Source: Pseudomonadota bacterium (GTDB lineage: Bacteria; Pseudomonadota; Alphaproteobacteria; Caulobacterales; Caulobacteraceae). From it: a stretch of 7,195 bases of DNA. The position numbers were made by a program, and so were the translations under genes. The notes below the pieces were generated by a model. The model had not been told where the DNA came from and made no database searches. It saw only the letters and a program-made list of their open reading frames with translations. Shown here one piece after another: positions 1-5,765 of this stretch. The stretch's first letter is position 1. Every line of letters starts with the position of its first letter. Location: assembly GCA_023434265.1 (NCBI GenBank), contig JAEYTA010000083.1:1-7195 (forward strand). Reading direction: 5' to 3'.

Positions 1-231
1 GCCGTGGCGCGCGGGGCCGGCGTCCGCGCCACGGCCGACGGGCTGCAGGTGGCCGCGGTCGAGGGCGGCTCGGCCGCCGCCTCGGCCGGCCTCATGGCCG
101 GAGACCTGATCGAAGGGATCGACGGCGCGGCCGTCACGGCCGTGTCCGATCTCGACCGGCTGGCGGCGCCTGGGGAGCATCGCCTGTCGGTGCGGCGCGA
201 GGGCGAGGCGGTCGAGATCGTCCTGCCCTGA
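1..231 (+). CDS. C-terminal part of a PDZ-domain protein (5' truncated by window edge)
   Basis: The reading frame is open from the first base, so the gene begins upstream; the GTG at position 4 is probably internal. The visible 76 residues match the second half of a PDZ domain: a beta strand (GLQVAAVEGGSAA), the typical SAGLMAGDLIEGIDG segment where the carboxylate-binding fold packs, then a short helix (VSDLDRLAA) and a final strand pair ending EIVLP just before the TGA. PDZ domains at the extreme C-terminus occur in envelope proteins such as HtrA/DegP-like serine proteases and retropepsin-like aspartic proteases; the short, single-domain end without a second PDZ fits either. No catalytic residues are in view, so the enzyme class cannot be assigned. 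A hairpin 29 bases downstream (260-301) probably ends the transcript. Confidence 0.65.
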   Translation, partial: AVARGAGVRATADGLQVAAVEGGSAAASAGLMAGDLIEGIDGAAVTAVSDLDRLAAPGEHRLSVRREGEAVEIVLP

Positions 232-255
232 TCGCCGCCGGCTCGCCCCGGACAG

Positions 256-318
256 CAAAACGCCCGCTCGGCCGGGAGGGGGAGGGTGGCCAGGCGGGCG
301 TCTCGCTTTGGAGGAAGC
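256..318 (-). ncRNA. Candidate small RNA 3' region with two anti-Shine-Dalgarno hairpin loops
   Basis: Read on the minus strand, two hairpins follow each other. The first (318-305) is GCUU-CCUCCA-AAGC, putting CCUCC in its loop. The second (301-260) is the strong terminator-like stem, whose loop reads ACCCUCCCCCUCCC and which ends in a U-run. CCUCC loops that mimic the 16S rRNA 3' end are typical of several alphaproteobacterial small RNAs (the cuckoo family, and the C-rich loop of Caulobacter GsrN). I found no general-stress sigma factor promoter (GGAAC-16/17-CGTT) upstream and no convincing housekeeping promoter, so the 5' end is undefined. It may be only a terminator whose loop is C-rich by chance. 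Confidence 0.25.
260..301. terminator. Hairpin terminator, possibly bidirectional
   Basis: ACGCCCGC at 260-267 pairs perfectly with GCGGGCGT at 294-301, and inside it GGCC (270-273) pairs with GGCC (288-291), leaving a 14-base purine loop on the plus strand (274-287). On the plus strand the stem is followed by TCTCGCTTT, a weak pyrimidine tract that could end the PDZ gene's transcript. On the minus strand the stem runs into TTTT (260-257), a better intrinsic terminator. Which direction is used, or both, cannot be decided from sequence. Confidence 0.55.
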
Positions 319-519
319 ATCGGCCCGCCGAAGCCCTTGATGGAACGATCCAGGGGGCTGGGGGGGCTGTTCAGGATCCGGACCGCTCCGAACTCCGACG
401 AGCCGATATGTCCGGTGTCGCCCCCCAAGGGGGCGGGCGATGGGCGGAACCGGGGCGTTTTCGTGTTCGCTGCGATTTCTTCGCATTGCGGCGTTCGGGC
501 CACGCCGGTCGGGGAGGGG

Positions 520-548
520 CTGGCGCCGCGCCGGGGCTGGCCTAGACT
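520..548 (+). promoter_or_regulatory. Promoter-like site for the DUF2794 gene, possibly leaderless
   Basis: CTGGCG (520-525) and TAGACT (543-548) are separated by 17 bases, resembling the Caulobacter housekeeping pattern TTGaCg / GCTANAWC. The ATG begins only 7 bases after the -10 hexamer starts its downstream edge (six bases lie between), so transcription would begin at or next to the A of the ATG. No Shine-Dalgarno sequence stands before this ATG, which fits a leaderless mRNA, common in Caulobacter. Confidence 0.45.
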
Positions 549-554
549 GCCCGC

Positions 555-887
555 ATGAGCGACGCCGCCGACGCGCAGCCGCAGGCCGGGCCGGTCTTCT
601 TCGACCGGCGCGAGCTGGACCAGATCCTGCGGGTCTACGGCCGCATGGTCGCCTCGGGCGAGTGGCGCGACTACGCCGTCGCCGGCCACCGCGACATGGC
701 CGAGTTCGCCGTCTTCCGCCGCTCGGGCGACGCCCCCGCCTACCGCATCGAGAAGCGACCCGCCCTGCGCCTGCGCCAGGGGCAGTGGGCGGTGATCGGC
801 GAGGGCGGCATGATCCTCCGTCGCGGCCGCGAACTGGAGCAGGTGCTGCGCGTCTTCGACAGCCGCCGCTTCAGCGTCGTGGAGTAG
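555..887 (+). CDS. DUF2794 domain-containing protein
   Basis: The 110-residue product matches the DUF2794 family, small cytoplasmic proteins largely confined to Alphaproteobacteria, with no known biochemical activity. Recognisable family features span almost the whole chain: VFFDRRELDQILRVYGRMVA (residues 14-33), the GEWRDYAV segment, an AEFAVFRRS strand, a YRIEKRPALRLRQGQWAVI stretch and the closing ELEQVLRVFDSRRFSVVE. The basic YRIEKRP motif might suggest nucleic-acid or phosphate contact, but that is a guess. The length is normal for the family. The ATG start is favoured because the family core begins about 13 residues later and a -10-like TAGACT sits just upstream. A GTG-initiated membrane-protein gene follows after 6 bases, suggesting co-transcription. 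Family assignment is confident; function is unknown. Confidence 0.88.
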   Translation: MSDAADAQPQAGPVFFDRRELDQILRVYGRMVASGEWRDYAVAGHRDMAEFAVFRRSGDAPAYRIEKRPALRLRQGQWAVIGEGGMILRRGRELEQVLRVFDSRRFSVVE

Positions 888-893
888 AGGCAG

Positions 894-1238
894 GTGCCGC
901 TTCTGGGTCCGAAGGAACGTCTTGTTTCCTATCGTGAACTTGCCGTGCTGACGATCGGCCTGTTGGGATTCTGCGTGGCTTGGGGCATTGTCGATCATCG
1001 CCCTATGGGCTTTGGCTTCATGCTGTTGCTCGGGGTCTCCGCCGTGGGCTACGCCGTCGAGCTTTTTCGCTGGCATGCTGAGCCGACAGCCCGCCGGCAA
1101 TTCGCGACCGCCCTTCTCCTGACCTGTCTCCTCTCGGTTGTCGGAGCATTCGGCGTCGACCTCGCAATCGCGCAGTATCACCTCCGGATGGGCGAGTGCC
1201 CGGTCTGGCTCGACTTCGCAGGCCGCTGCCATCTCTGA
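894..1238 (+). CDS. Small three-helix membrane protein, function unknown
   Basis: I do not recognise a family. The 114-residue product has three likely membrane helices at about residues 15-33, 38-57 and 71-92, separated by a short acidic/basic turn (VDHRP) and a charged loop (RWHAEPTARRQ). The 22-residue tail contains two cysteines (C102, C112) around a VWLDF segment; if the basic N-terminus stays in the cytoplasm, this tail would face the periplasm and could hold a disulfide. The start is GTG at 894 with only a weak AGAGG just upstream, so translation may depend on coupling to the DUF2794 gene ending at 887. Codon use is visibly less GC-biased than its neighbours (CTT, GTT, TAT and CGT are frequent early on), hinting at later acquisition or weak selection. 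A hairpin follows 22 bases after the stop. That it is a real gene is likely but not certain. Confidence 0.6.
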   Translation: MPLLGPKERLVSYRELAVLTIGLLGFCVAWGIVDHRPMGFGFMLLLGVSAVGYAVELFRWHAEPTARRQFATALLLTCLLSVVGAFGVDLAIAQYHLRMGECPVWLDFAGRCHL

Positions 1239-1255
1239 CCGTAGCGGCCCTCACG

Positions 1256-1284
1256 CAAAAAGGGCCCGGATCGCTCCGGGCCCT
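1256..1284 (-). terminator. Intrinsic terminator of the Bax inhibitor-1 gene, shared by convergent genes
   Basis: AGGGCCCGGA (1261-1270) and TCCGGGCCCT (1275-1284) form a perfect 10-bp stem with a TCGC loop. On the minus strand the stem is followed by a U-run (the AAAAA at 1257-1261 read in reverse), a textbook intrinsic terminator 24 bases beyond the stop codon of the minus-strand gene. On the plus strand it lies 22 bases after the small membrane-protein gene and is followed by CTCCTGTT, so it may also stop that transcript less efficiently. Confidence 0.85.
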
Positions 1285-1307
1285 CTCCTGTTAGCGCCTG
1301 TCCCGGC

Positions 1308-2075
1308 TCAGTCGCGGCGAATGCCGATGAAGTAGAGCAGGAAGCGGAACAGGTTGACGAAGGCGATGTACAGGTTGAGCGCGCCGAGGCTGGTCATGGC
1401 GTTCAGCGAGGCGTCGTCGCCCTGGAAGTGGTAGTACATCATCTTCAGGTGCTGGGTTTCCGAGGCGATCAGCCCGGCCATCAGCAGGATGCCGATGCCG
1501 TTCATGATCATGAACATCGGACCCACGCTGAACAGGCCGAAGGCCCCGCCCAGCGACATCAGGATGGCCGCGAGGACGAAGCCCCACATGGCGAAGAAGA
1601 CGAAGCTGCGCATCCCCGAAAGGTCGCGCTTGGTGGTGTAGCCGGCCAGGCTGAGGCCGCCGAAGGCGCCCGCGGTGACCAGGAAGGTCGTGGCCACGCT
1701 GGCCCCGGCGTACATCAGCACCACGGTGCCGAGCGAGGCGCCGATCAGGGCGACGATGACCCAGTACAGCAGGTTGGCCGAGCGCGGGTTGAGGCCGCGC
1801 ATGAAGAAGTTCGAGCCGAGCAGGATGACCAGCGGCGCGAAACTCACCACCATGCCCAGCACGGTGAAGCCGGCCAGGGCGCCGGTCGCGGTCTTGACGA
1901 ACATCAGGTCCGACACCGGGGCGTAGCTGGACGTCACCCACGCCAGCACCGCCGAGACGAGCAGGCCCAGCGCCATCTTCTGGTAGACGCCGAGCATGAA
2001 TTTCTTCAGGCCGGGATCGACCACGGTGTCAGCGCCCGCGCGGGTCGTGGCCGAGTAGTTGCCGAAATCGCTCAT
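1308..2075 (-). CDS. Bax inhibitor-1/YccA family membrane protein
   Basis: The 255-residue product is a full-length member of the Bax inhibitor-1 (TMBIM/UPF0005) family, seven-helix inner-membrane proteins. Characterised relatives conduct Ca2+ (Bacillus YetJ) or interact with the FtsH protease (E. coli YccA). Helices fall at about residues 31-51, 65-86, 103-123, 127-147, 157-177, 184-204 and 232-250. The family signature YTTKRDLSG is at 146-154, SETQHLK follows helix 6 (205-211), and GALNLYIAFVNLF starts helix 7. The N-terminal block DPGLKKFMLGVYQKMALGL is typical of alphaproteobacterial members. The Asp common in helix 7 (LYLDFINLF) is Ala here. The frame is open for 237 more codons upstream, but the ATG at 2075 is chosen because GGAGGA (2092-2087) lies 11 bases before it and homology begins there. 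It is divergent from the RNA phosphodiesterase gene. Substrate and physiological role here are unknown. Confidence 0.93.
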   Translation of the reverse strand: MSDFGNYSATTRAGADTVVDPGLKKFMLGVYQKMALGLLVSAVLAWVTSSYAPVSDLMFVKTATGALAGFTVLGMVVSFAPLVILLGSNFFMRGLNPRSANLLYWVIVALIGASLGTVVLMYAGASVATTFLVTAGAFGGLSLAGYTTKRDLSGMRSFVFFAMWGFVLAAILMSLGGAFGLFSVGPMFMIMNGIGILLMAGLIASETQHLKMMYYHFQGDDASLNAMTSLGALNLYIAFVNLFRFLLYFIGIRRD

Positions 2076-2121
2076 CGCGAAATGATTCCTCCGTTCGGCC
2101 GGGAGTCCGGCCTTTGGCGCA

Positions 2122-2150
2122 AATATCGGTTCGGCAGGCGGCTTCCGCAA
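2122..2150 (-). promoter_or_regulatory. Weak promoter candidate for the Bax inhibitor-1 gene
   Basis: On the minus strand TTGCGG (2150-2145) and GATATT (2127-2122) are 17 bases apart, an acceptable sigma-70-type arrangement in an otherwise very GC-rich spacer. It lies 47 bases upstream of the ATG, whose ribosome-binding site is at 2092-2087. The match is modest and the call is tentative. The same 123-bp divergent spacer must also contain the promoter of the plus-strand gene, for which I see no clear site. Confidence 0.3.
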
Positions 2151-2198
2151 GGAAAACCGGACTTGGGCCGGGCCGTCGCAACCGCTACCAAGGGTCGC

Positions 2199-2738
2199 AT
2201 GATCCGGCTGTTCACCGCCCTGTCGATCCCCGAGGACGTAGCCGAAACCCTGGCGCGGCGGCAGAGCGGCCTGCCCGGCGCCCAATGGCGCACGGCCGAG
2301 CAGCTGCACGTCACCCTGGCCTTCTATGGCGAGATCGACGAGCGCCGCGCCGACGACCTCGCCGCCGAGCTCAGCCGGGCTGCGGCCGGCGGGCCGTTCG
2401 AGATCGTCCTGTCCGGCGTCGGGGCCTTCGGCGACGGCCATCGCACGCACGCGATCTGGGCCGGGGTCGAGCCGAACGAGCGCCTTTCGGTGCTGGCCGG
2501 TCGCTGCCGCGCGGCCGGCGAGCGCGCGGGCGTGGCCATCGAGCGCCGCGAATACCGCCCGCACGTGACCCTCGCCTACCTCAAGCCGCAGACCAATCCC
2601 GACCGGATCGGGGCCTGGATCGCCGGCCACAACCTGCTGCGCTCGCCGCCGATCCGCGTCGACCGCTTCGGCCTCTGGTCCAGCCGGCTCTCGCACGACG
2701 GCAGCCAGTACCAGGTCGAGCGGGAGTATCCGCTTTAG
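2199..2738 (+). CDS. thpR: RNA 2',3'-cyclic phosphodiesterase (2'-5' RNA ligase family)
   Basis: The 179-residue product is a full-length member of the 2H phosphoesterase superfamily, ThpR/LigT branch. These cytoplasmic enzymes open 2',3'-cyclic phosphate ends of RNA to 2'-phosphates; the ligase activity that gave the family its name is weak and reversible. Both catalytic HxTx motifs are intact: HVTL at residues 37-40 and HVTL at 122-125, the second within YRPHVTLAYLK, which is characteristic of the bacterial ThpR group. The N-terminus MIRLFTALSIPEDV is the usual first strand (RLFxAxxxP), which fixes the ATG at 2199, preceded by AAGGG at 2190-2194. A long open frame upstream of this ATG is only the antisense of the Bax inhibitor-1 gene. 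The biological RNA substrate is not established. The HTTM gene follows about 106 bases later on the same strand, with no clear functional link. Confidence 0.92.
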   Translation: MIRLFTALSIPEDVAETLARRQSGLPGAQWRTAEQLHVTLAFYGEIDERRADDLAAELSRAAAGGPFEIVLSGVGAFGDGHRTHAIWAGVEPNERLSVLAGRCRAAGERAGVAIERREYRPHVTLAYLKPQTNPDRIGAWIAGHNLLRSPPIRVDRFGLWSSRLSHDGSQYQVEREYPL

Positions 2739-2844
2739 CCGGACGCGGCGCGGCCTGGCCGACGCGAATCGCGATCCCCCCGGCAACTTGCCGCGTCCGC
2801 CATTCCAGTTAAGGTTCGCCCCCTTGGCAATCGGGCGCTATGCG

Positions 2845-4755
2845 ATGCCTGGACGGAGCGGAAAGCTGTGGAGCGGCGCCGGCGACGCCTTCCGCTCCAT
2901 CGGCCGCTGGCGGGCGCAGCCCGGCTGGATCGTCCTCGCCGCCGCGGTCGCGATCGCCGGGTTCGTCCAGCCCGTGGCGGCGGCCCGCTTCTTCGCCGGC
3001 GAATGGGTGTTCCGCCCGCTGCATTCCTTCGCATCGGCCGCCTTCTTCCTCGCCGTGCTGGGCCTGCTCGCCCTGATATACAATCTGTTCGCCCGCTACA
3101 CGCCGCGCCTCCGATCCGCGGGCGGCTACCGGGACATGGTCTTCGCCCGGGAGACGCCCACGGCGCTGGCCATCGCCCGGATCGCCATCTCGATCTCCCT
3201 CACCCTCGCAGCCTTGCGGTATGTCGGCTTCATCTACGGCGAGGGGCTCCTGACCGACCCGGCGTTCGCCGGCTTCGGTCCGCCCGCCTATCCCAAGCTG
3301 ATCGACCGCCTGCTGCCGTTCTGGGACATCGGCGCGAACGCCTGGCGGATCGTCATTCTGACTGTCGGCGTGCTCGCGGTGCTGGGTGTGGCGACCCGGG
3401 CCTCCTTCGCGCTCGCCTGGCTGATTACGCTGTATCTGGTGTCCCACTACGAGGCCTGGACGCCCAGCTGGTCGCATGGCGAGGCGCCGATCCTGCTCTG
3501 CGCCATTCCCCTTCTGCTGCGGGACCTGCGCGGACGGTTCTACCTGCCGATCGGCCGGGCGCCGCCGGCGGCCTCGCCCTTCTTCCCGATCTTCGTGTCG
3601 CAGCTCCTGCTGGCGCTGTTCTACTTCGGCGCCTTCTACGCCAAGATGGGCCTCGCCGGCCTGGCGTGGGTGACCACCGACCACCTGGCGAACAGTCTCG
3701 ATTTCGCCTGGGGACGGCTGACGGCGGACCACCCCAAGCCCGCCTATGTCGCGTGGGTCCAGCAAAACCCCGTCCTGGTTCGGGCCTGCGCCCTCGGCCA
3801 CGTGCTGATGCAGGCGATTCCGATCCTCGTCCTGTTCAGCCCGGGCAAGCCGTGGGCGCGGCTGTTCGAAGGCGCGGTGTTCGCCTTCGGGGTCGTGCTG
3901 CTGTGGGCCTTCATGGGCTATCTGTGGCCGTGGTACTGGTGGCTGCCGATCGCGGCGGTGTTCGTCGACTGGGACTACTTCCTCGGCCGGGTGCGGTTCG
4001 GCCCGCGCGCGCGCGCCCTGTCGCCCCGCACCTGGTACGGCCTGCTGATCGCCTACCCGGTCGCCTATTTGGCCGCCACGGCGTCGCAGGTCCTGCCCGA
4101 CCGGCTCGATCTCTACCCGTTCTTCGACGACCTGACCTTCTACGCCCAGCCGCACGACACCTGGCCCTACGACGGGCGGAGCCCGTACTATATGAGGCGG
4201 GGCGGCCTGGCGCCGTTCGAGCCGGCTTGCGGCGTGGACTCCGGGTGCATTTTCAGCCGCCGGGTGTTCGGCTCCAACAAGAACTCGGCGCCGCTGCAGC
4301 TGCTGCGCGACGAGGACGGCGCGCGGACCCTGGACCTCCTCGCCCGCTGCCGGCGCGCGGAACGGGGCTTTTGCGACGAAGCCCTCGGCCGCGCGCCGGG
4401 CGTGGTCAATTGGTACGGCCTGTTCCGGACCACGGCGGGCCGGGGGCTGCAGCTGGAGGTCGCCGCCTACCGCGCTATCGAGGCGCCCGACCTCCAGCTC
4501 GCGGCCACAGACAAGAGCGACGAAATCCGCTTTGTGGGACGGAGCGTCGGCGACATCGTATCCGCCGACCTGTGGACGATGGGCGACGACCGCAGCGGGC
4601 TGGAGCTGACCCGTCGCAACGTTCCGGCCGACCAGCTGGACGAGGCCCTGGGCGAGCGTTGCCTCGGGATCGCGCATCTCCATATGAGGGACGGCGCCGT
4701 CCTGCCCTTCGTGGTGCGGCAGGCCTGCAACTGGAGAAGGGCCGCAAAGCGTTGA
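2845..4755 (+). CDS. HTTM-domain (vitamin K-dependent carboxylase-like) membrane protein
   Basis: The 636-residue product is a polytopic membrane protein with about ten or eleven hydrophobic segments between residues 27 and 415. The region from about 105 to 415 fits the HTTM domain shared with vitamin K-dependent gamma-carboxylase: a first helix starting ALAIARIAISIS, a WSHGEAPILL segment (209-218), YFGAFYAKMGLAGLAW (260-275), matching the family's Y-f-a-g-l-x-K-l-g-x-x-W pattern, and a Trp/Tyr-rich helix WPWYWWLP (361-368). Two extra helices (27-47, 62-83) precede it. Residues 420-636 form a soluble tail of unknown fold with cysteines at 462, 468, 502, 510, 606 and 628. The ATG at 2845 is preferred to a TTG at 2788, but neither has a strong ribosome-binding site, so the start is uncertain. 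The stop overlaps the DCC oxidoreductase start by 4 bases. Bacterial HTTM proteins have no proven general substrate; gamma-carboxylation should not be assumed. Confidence 0.75.
   Translation: MPGRSGKLWSGAGDAFRSIGRWRAQPGWIVLAAAVAIAGFVQPVAAARFFAGEWVFRPLHSFASAAFFLAVLGLLALIYNLFARYTPRLRSAGGYRDMVFARETPTALAIARIAISISLTLAALRYVGFIYGEGLLTDPAFAGFGPPAYPKLIDRLLPFWDIGANAWRIVILTVGVLAVLGVATRASFALAWLITLYLVSHYEAWTPSWSHGEAPILLCAIPLLLRDLRGRFYLPIGRAPPAASPFFPIFVSQLLLALFYFGAFYAKMGLAGLAWVTTDHLANSLDFAWGRLTADHPKPAYVAWVQQNPVLVRACALGHVLMQAIPILVLFSPGKPWARLFEGAVFAFGVVLLWAFMGYLWPWYWWLPIAAVFVDWDYFLGRVRFGPRARALSPRTWYGLLIAYPVAYLAATASQVLPDRLDLYPFFDDLTFYAQPHDTWPYDGRSPYYMRRGGLAPFEPACGVDSGCIFSRRVFGSNKNSAPLQLLRDEDGARTLDLLARCRRAERGFCDEALGRAPGVVNWYGLFRTTAGRGLQLEVAAYRAIEAPDLQLAATDKSDEIRFVGRSVGDIVSADLWTMGDDRSGLELTRRNVPADQLDEALGERCLGIAHLHMRDGAVLPFVVRQACNWRRAAKR
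4733..4740 (+). promoter_or_regulatory. Ribosome-binding site deciding the TTG start of the DCC gene
   Basis: GGAGAAGG lies inside the last codons of the HTTM gene, 11 bases before TTG at 4752. The next in-frame starts (GTG 4791, ATG 4797) would place the first residue at or only two residues before the conserved DGDC motif, removing the first beta strand, and have no such site. This supports the TTG and indicates translational coupling. Confidence 0.6.
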
Positions 4756-5147
4756 AGCATCTCGCCGCCCTCCTGCAGGCCGAAAACGTCGTGCTGATGG
4801 ACGGCGACTGCATCTACTGCAGCCGCTTCTCCGACCTGATCGCCGCCCGCAACAACCTGGGCTCGTTGCAGATTCTCAACCTCCGGGACCGCCCCGACCT
4901 GGTCGAGGCCATGCGCGCGGACGGGCTGGAGCCCAACCAGGGGATGGTCTTCAAGCGCGGCGACAGGTTCCACTTCGGACCCCGGGCGGTGTCGGAGCTG
5001 GCGCGCGCCACCGAGGGCGACGGCGTGCTGCGCTGGACCCTCCGCCAGGCCCTGCGCAACCCGGCCGTCGCCGGCGTTCTCTATCCGGCGATGCGGGCCG
5101 GCCGCGCGATCACATTGCTGCTGCGCGGCAAGCGGATGATCGACTAG
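4752..5147 (+). CDS. DCC-family (DUF393) thiol-disulfide oxidoreductase
   Basis: The 131-residue product belongs to the DCC1-like family, small thioredoxin-fold proteins predicted to act as thiol-disulfide oxidoreductases. The defining motif is seen as VVLMDGDCIYCSRF, with the redox pair CIYC at residues 20-23 after a hydrophobic strand. The middle section (LQILNLRDRPDLVEAMRADGLEPNQGMVFKRGDRFHFGPRAV) matches the family's second half, in which a glycine turn precedes a strand and the GxxAV helix. There is no signal peptide, so the protein should be cytoplasmic or at the inner face of the membrane. TTG 4752 overlaps the TGA of the HTTM gene (4-base overlap). DCC genes are repeatedly found beside HTTM genes, and fusions are known, so a joint function is likely. 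No direct substrate is known for the family. The family call is strong; the precise start is less certain. Confidence 0.85.
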   Translation: MKHLAALLQAENVVLMDGDCIYCSRFSDLIAARNNLGSLQILNLRDRPDLVEAMRADGLEPNQGMVFKRGDRFHFGPRAVSELARATEGDGVLRWTLRQALRNPAVAGVLYPAMRAGRAITLLLRGKRMID

Positions 5148-5159
5148 GCTTGGCCGTGA

Positions 5160-5191
5160 GCCGGCTCCGCCGGCGGCGGGCGTCACGCCCG
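5160..5191 (+). repeat. Two adjacent inverted repeats between the DCC and GNAT genes
   Basis: GCCGGC-TCC-GCCGGC (5160-5174) is followed at once by CGGGCGT-C-ACGCCCG (5177-5191). They start 12 bases after the DCC stop and end 3 bases before the GAAGGA ribosome-binding site of the acetyltransferase gene. There is no U-run, so these are not a classical terminator; they could attenuate or separate the two units. Confidence 0.35.
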
Positions 5192-5208
5192 ATCGAAGGA
5201 AAACGCCC

Positions 5209-5745
5209 GTGACCGGACCGGTGCTCCAGACCGAACGCCTGACCCTGCGCCCCGTAGCGCTGGAGGACTTTCCGCGCTGGGCCGAGATGATGGCCGATCC
5301 CGAGGCCGCGCGCTTCCTTGGCGGGCCGCAGCCGGCGGCGACGGCGTGGCGCGGCTTCATGACCATGGCCGGGGCCTGGAGCCTTACCGGCGTGTCGATG
5401 TTCTCGGTGATCGCGCGCGACAACGGACTGTGGCTGGGCCGGATCGGGCCGTGGCGGCCGCACGACTGGCCCGGGACGGAAGTCGGCTGGGGCCTGCACC
5501 CCGACGCCCAGGGCCGGGGCTACGGCGCGGAGGCGGCCACGGCGGCGATCGACTACGCCTTCGACGCGCTGGGCTGGACCGAGGTGATCCACTGCATCGA
5601 TCCGGACAATACGCCGTCGATCCGGCTGGCCGAGCGGGTCGGCTCGTACAACCAGGGTCCCACCCGCCTGCCGCCGCCGTTCGAGCAGTTGACCATCGAG
5701 CGCTGGGGCCAGACCCGCGAGGAATGGCGGGCGCGGCGCCGCTGA
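5209..5745 (+). CDS. GNAT family N-acetyltransferase (RimJ/RimL-like)
   Basis: The 178-residue product is a GNAT acetyltransferase of the Acetyltransf_3 (RimJ/RimL-like) type, transferring acetyl from acetyl-CoA to an amine on an unknown acceptor. It opens with the typical LQTERLTLRPVALEDFPRWAEMMADPEAARFLGG (6-39). The acetyl-CoA pyrophosphate-binding loop is QGRGYG at 101-106, preceded by the strand EVGWGLHPDA, and the following DPDNTPSIRLAERVG (131-145) is the conserved N-x-x-S-x-x-x-x-x-x-x-G segment of this group. The GTG start at 5209 is supported by GAAGGA at 5195-5200, 8 bases upstream. The length is normal. It sits 61 bases after the DCC gene and 84 before sqdB, with inverted repeats on both sides, so it may be its own transcription unit. 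The substrate could be a ribosomal protein N-terminus, a small molecule or an antibiotic; sequence does not decide. Confidence 0.9.
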   Translation: MTGPVLQTERLTLRPVALEDFPRWAEMMADPEAARFLGGPQPAATAWRGFMTMAGAWSLTGVSMFSVIARDNGLWLGRIGPWRPHDWPGTEVGWGLHPDAQGRGYGAEAATAAIDYAFDALGWTEVIHCIDPDNTPSIRLAERVGSYNQGPTRLPPPFEQLTIERWGQTREEWRARRR

Positions 5746-5765
5746 GGCCGGGAACCGCCCCCCAA

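Larger units (their letters stand above)
232..554. other. 323-bp gene-free intergenic region, rich in G/C runs and dyads
   Basis: No convincing gene lies here. A GTG-initiated 90-codon frame (286-558) crosses it but reads like translated noise, has a poor start, and its first codons lie in a hairpin. What can be seen: a long hairpin at 260-301; a short hairpin at 305-318; a tandem near-repeat AGGGGGCTG/GGGGGGCTG at 352-369; a dyad CCGGAC (378-383)/GTCCGG (410-415); a tight hairpin GCCCCC-CAA-GGGGGC at 420-434; and a promoter-like site for the DUF2794 gene at 520-548. This density of dyads is more than a plain spacer needs and is the reason for proposing a minus-strand small RNA. Confidence 0.6.

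Noticed and set aside
274..287. G-quadruplex in the plus-strand GGGAGGGGGAGGG
   Set aside because: Only three clean G-tracts with short loops are present; the fourth needs a 9-base loop and competes with a strong hairpin stem.
419..430. CGCCCCCCAAGG occurs here and again at 5756-5767, suggesting a dispersed repeat
   Set aside because: Twelve-base matches are expected by chance in several kilobases of sequence this GC-rich, and the flanks do not match.
342..464. GGAAC sequences as general-stress (EcfG/SigT) promoters
   Set aside because: Neither GGAAC (342 or 446, plus strand) has CGTT at 16-17 bases spacing, and no match was found on the minus strand in the intergenic region.
286..558. A 90-codon plus-strand frame in the first intergenic region
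   Set aside because: GTG start inside the right side of a terminator hairpin, no credible family features, and it overlaps the DUF2794 promoter and start.
241..560. SRP RNA, RNase P RNA, 6S RNA or tmRNA in the gene-free region
   Set aside because: I looked for the conserved cores (for example GGTCCGGAAGGAAGCAGCC of SRP RNA and the GAGGAAAGTCC of RNase P) and did not find them.
2076..2786. A 237-codon N-terminal extension of the Bax inhibitor-1 frame, or a fusion with it
   Set aside because: It is the antisense of thpR; the Bax inhibitor-1 family starts at the ATG at 2075, which has a strong GGAGGA site.
2809..4683. A 624-codon minus-strand open frame and a 759-codon plus-strand frame across the HTTM gene
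   Set aside because: Both are shadow frames of the HTTM gene; only the last 131 codons of the plus-strand frame (from 4752) encode a recognisable protein, the DCC oxidoreductase.
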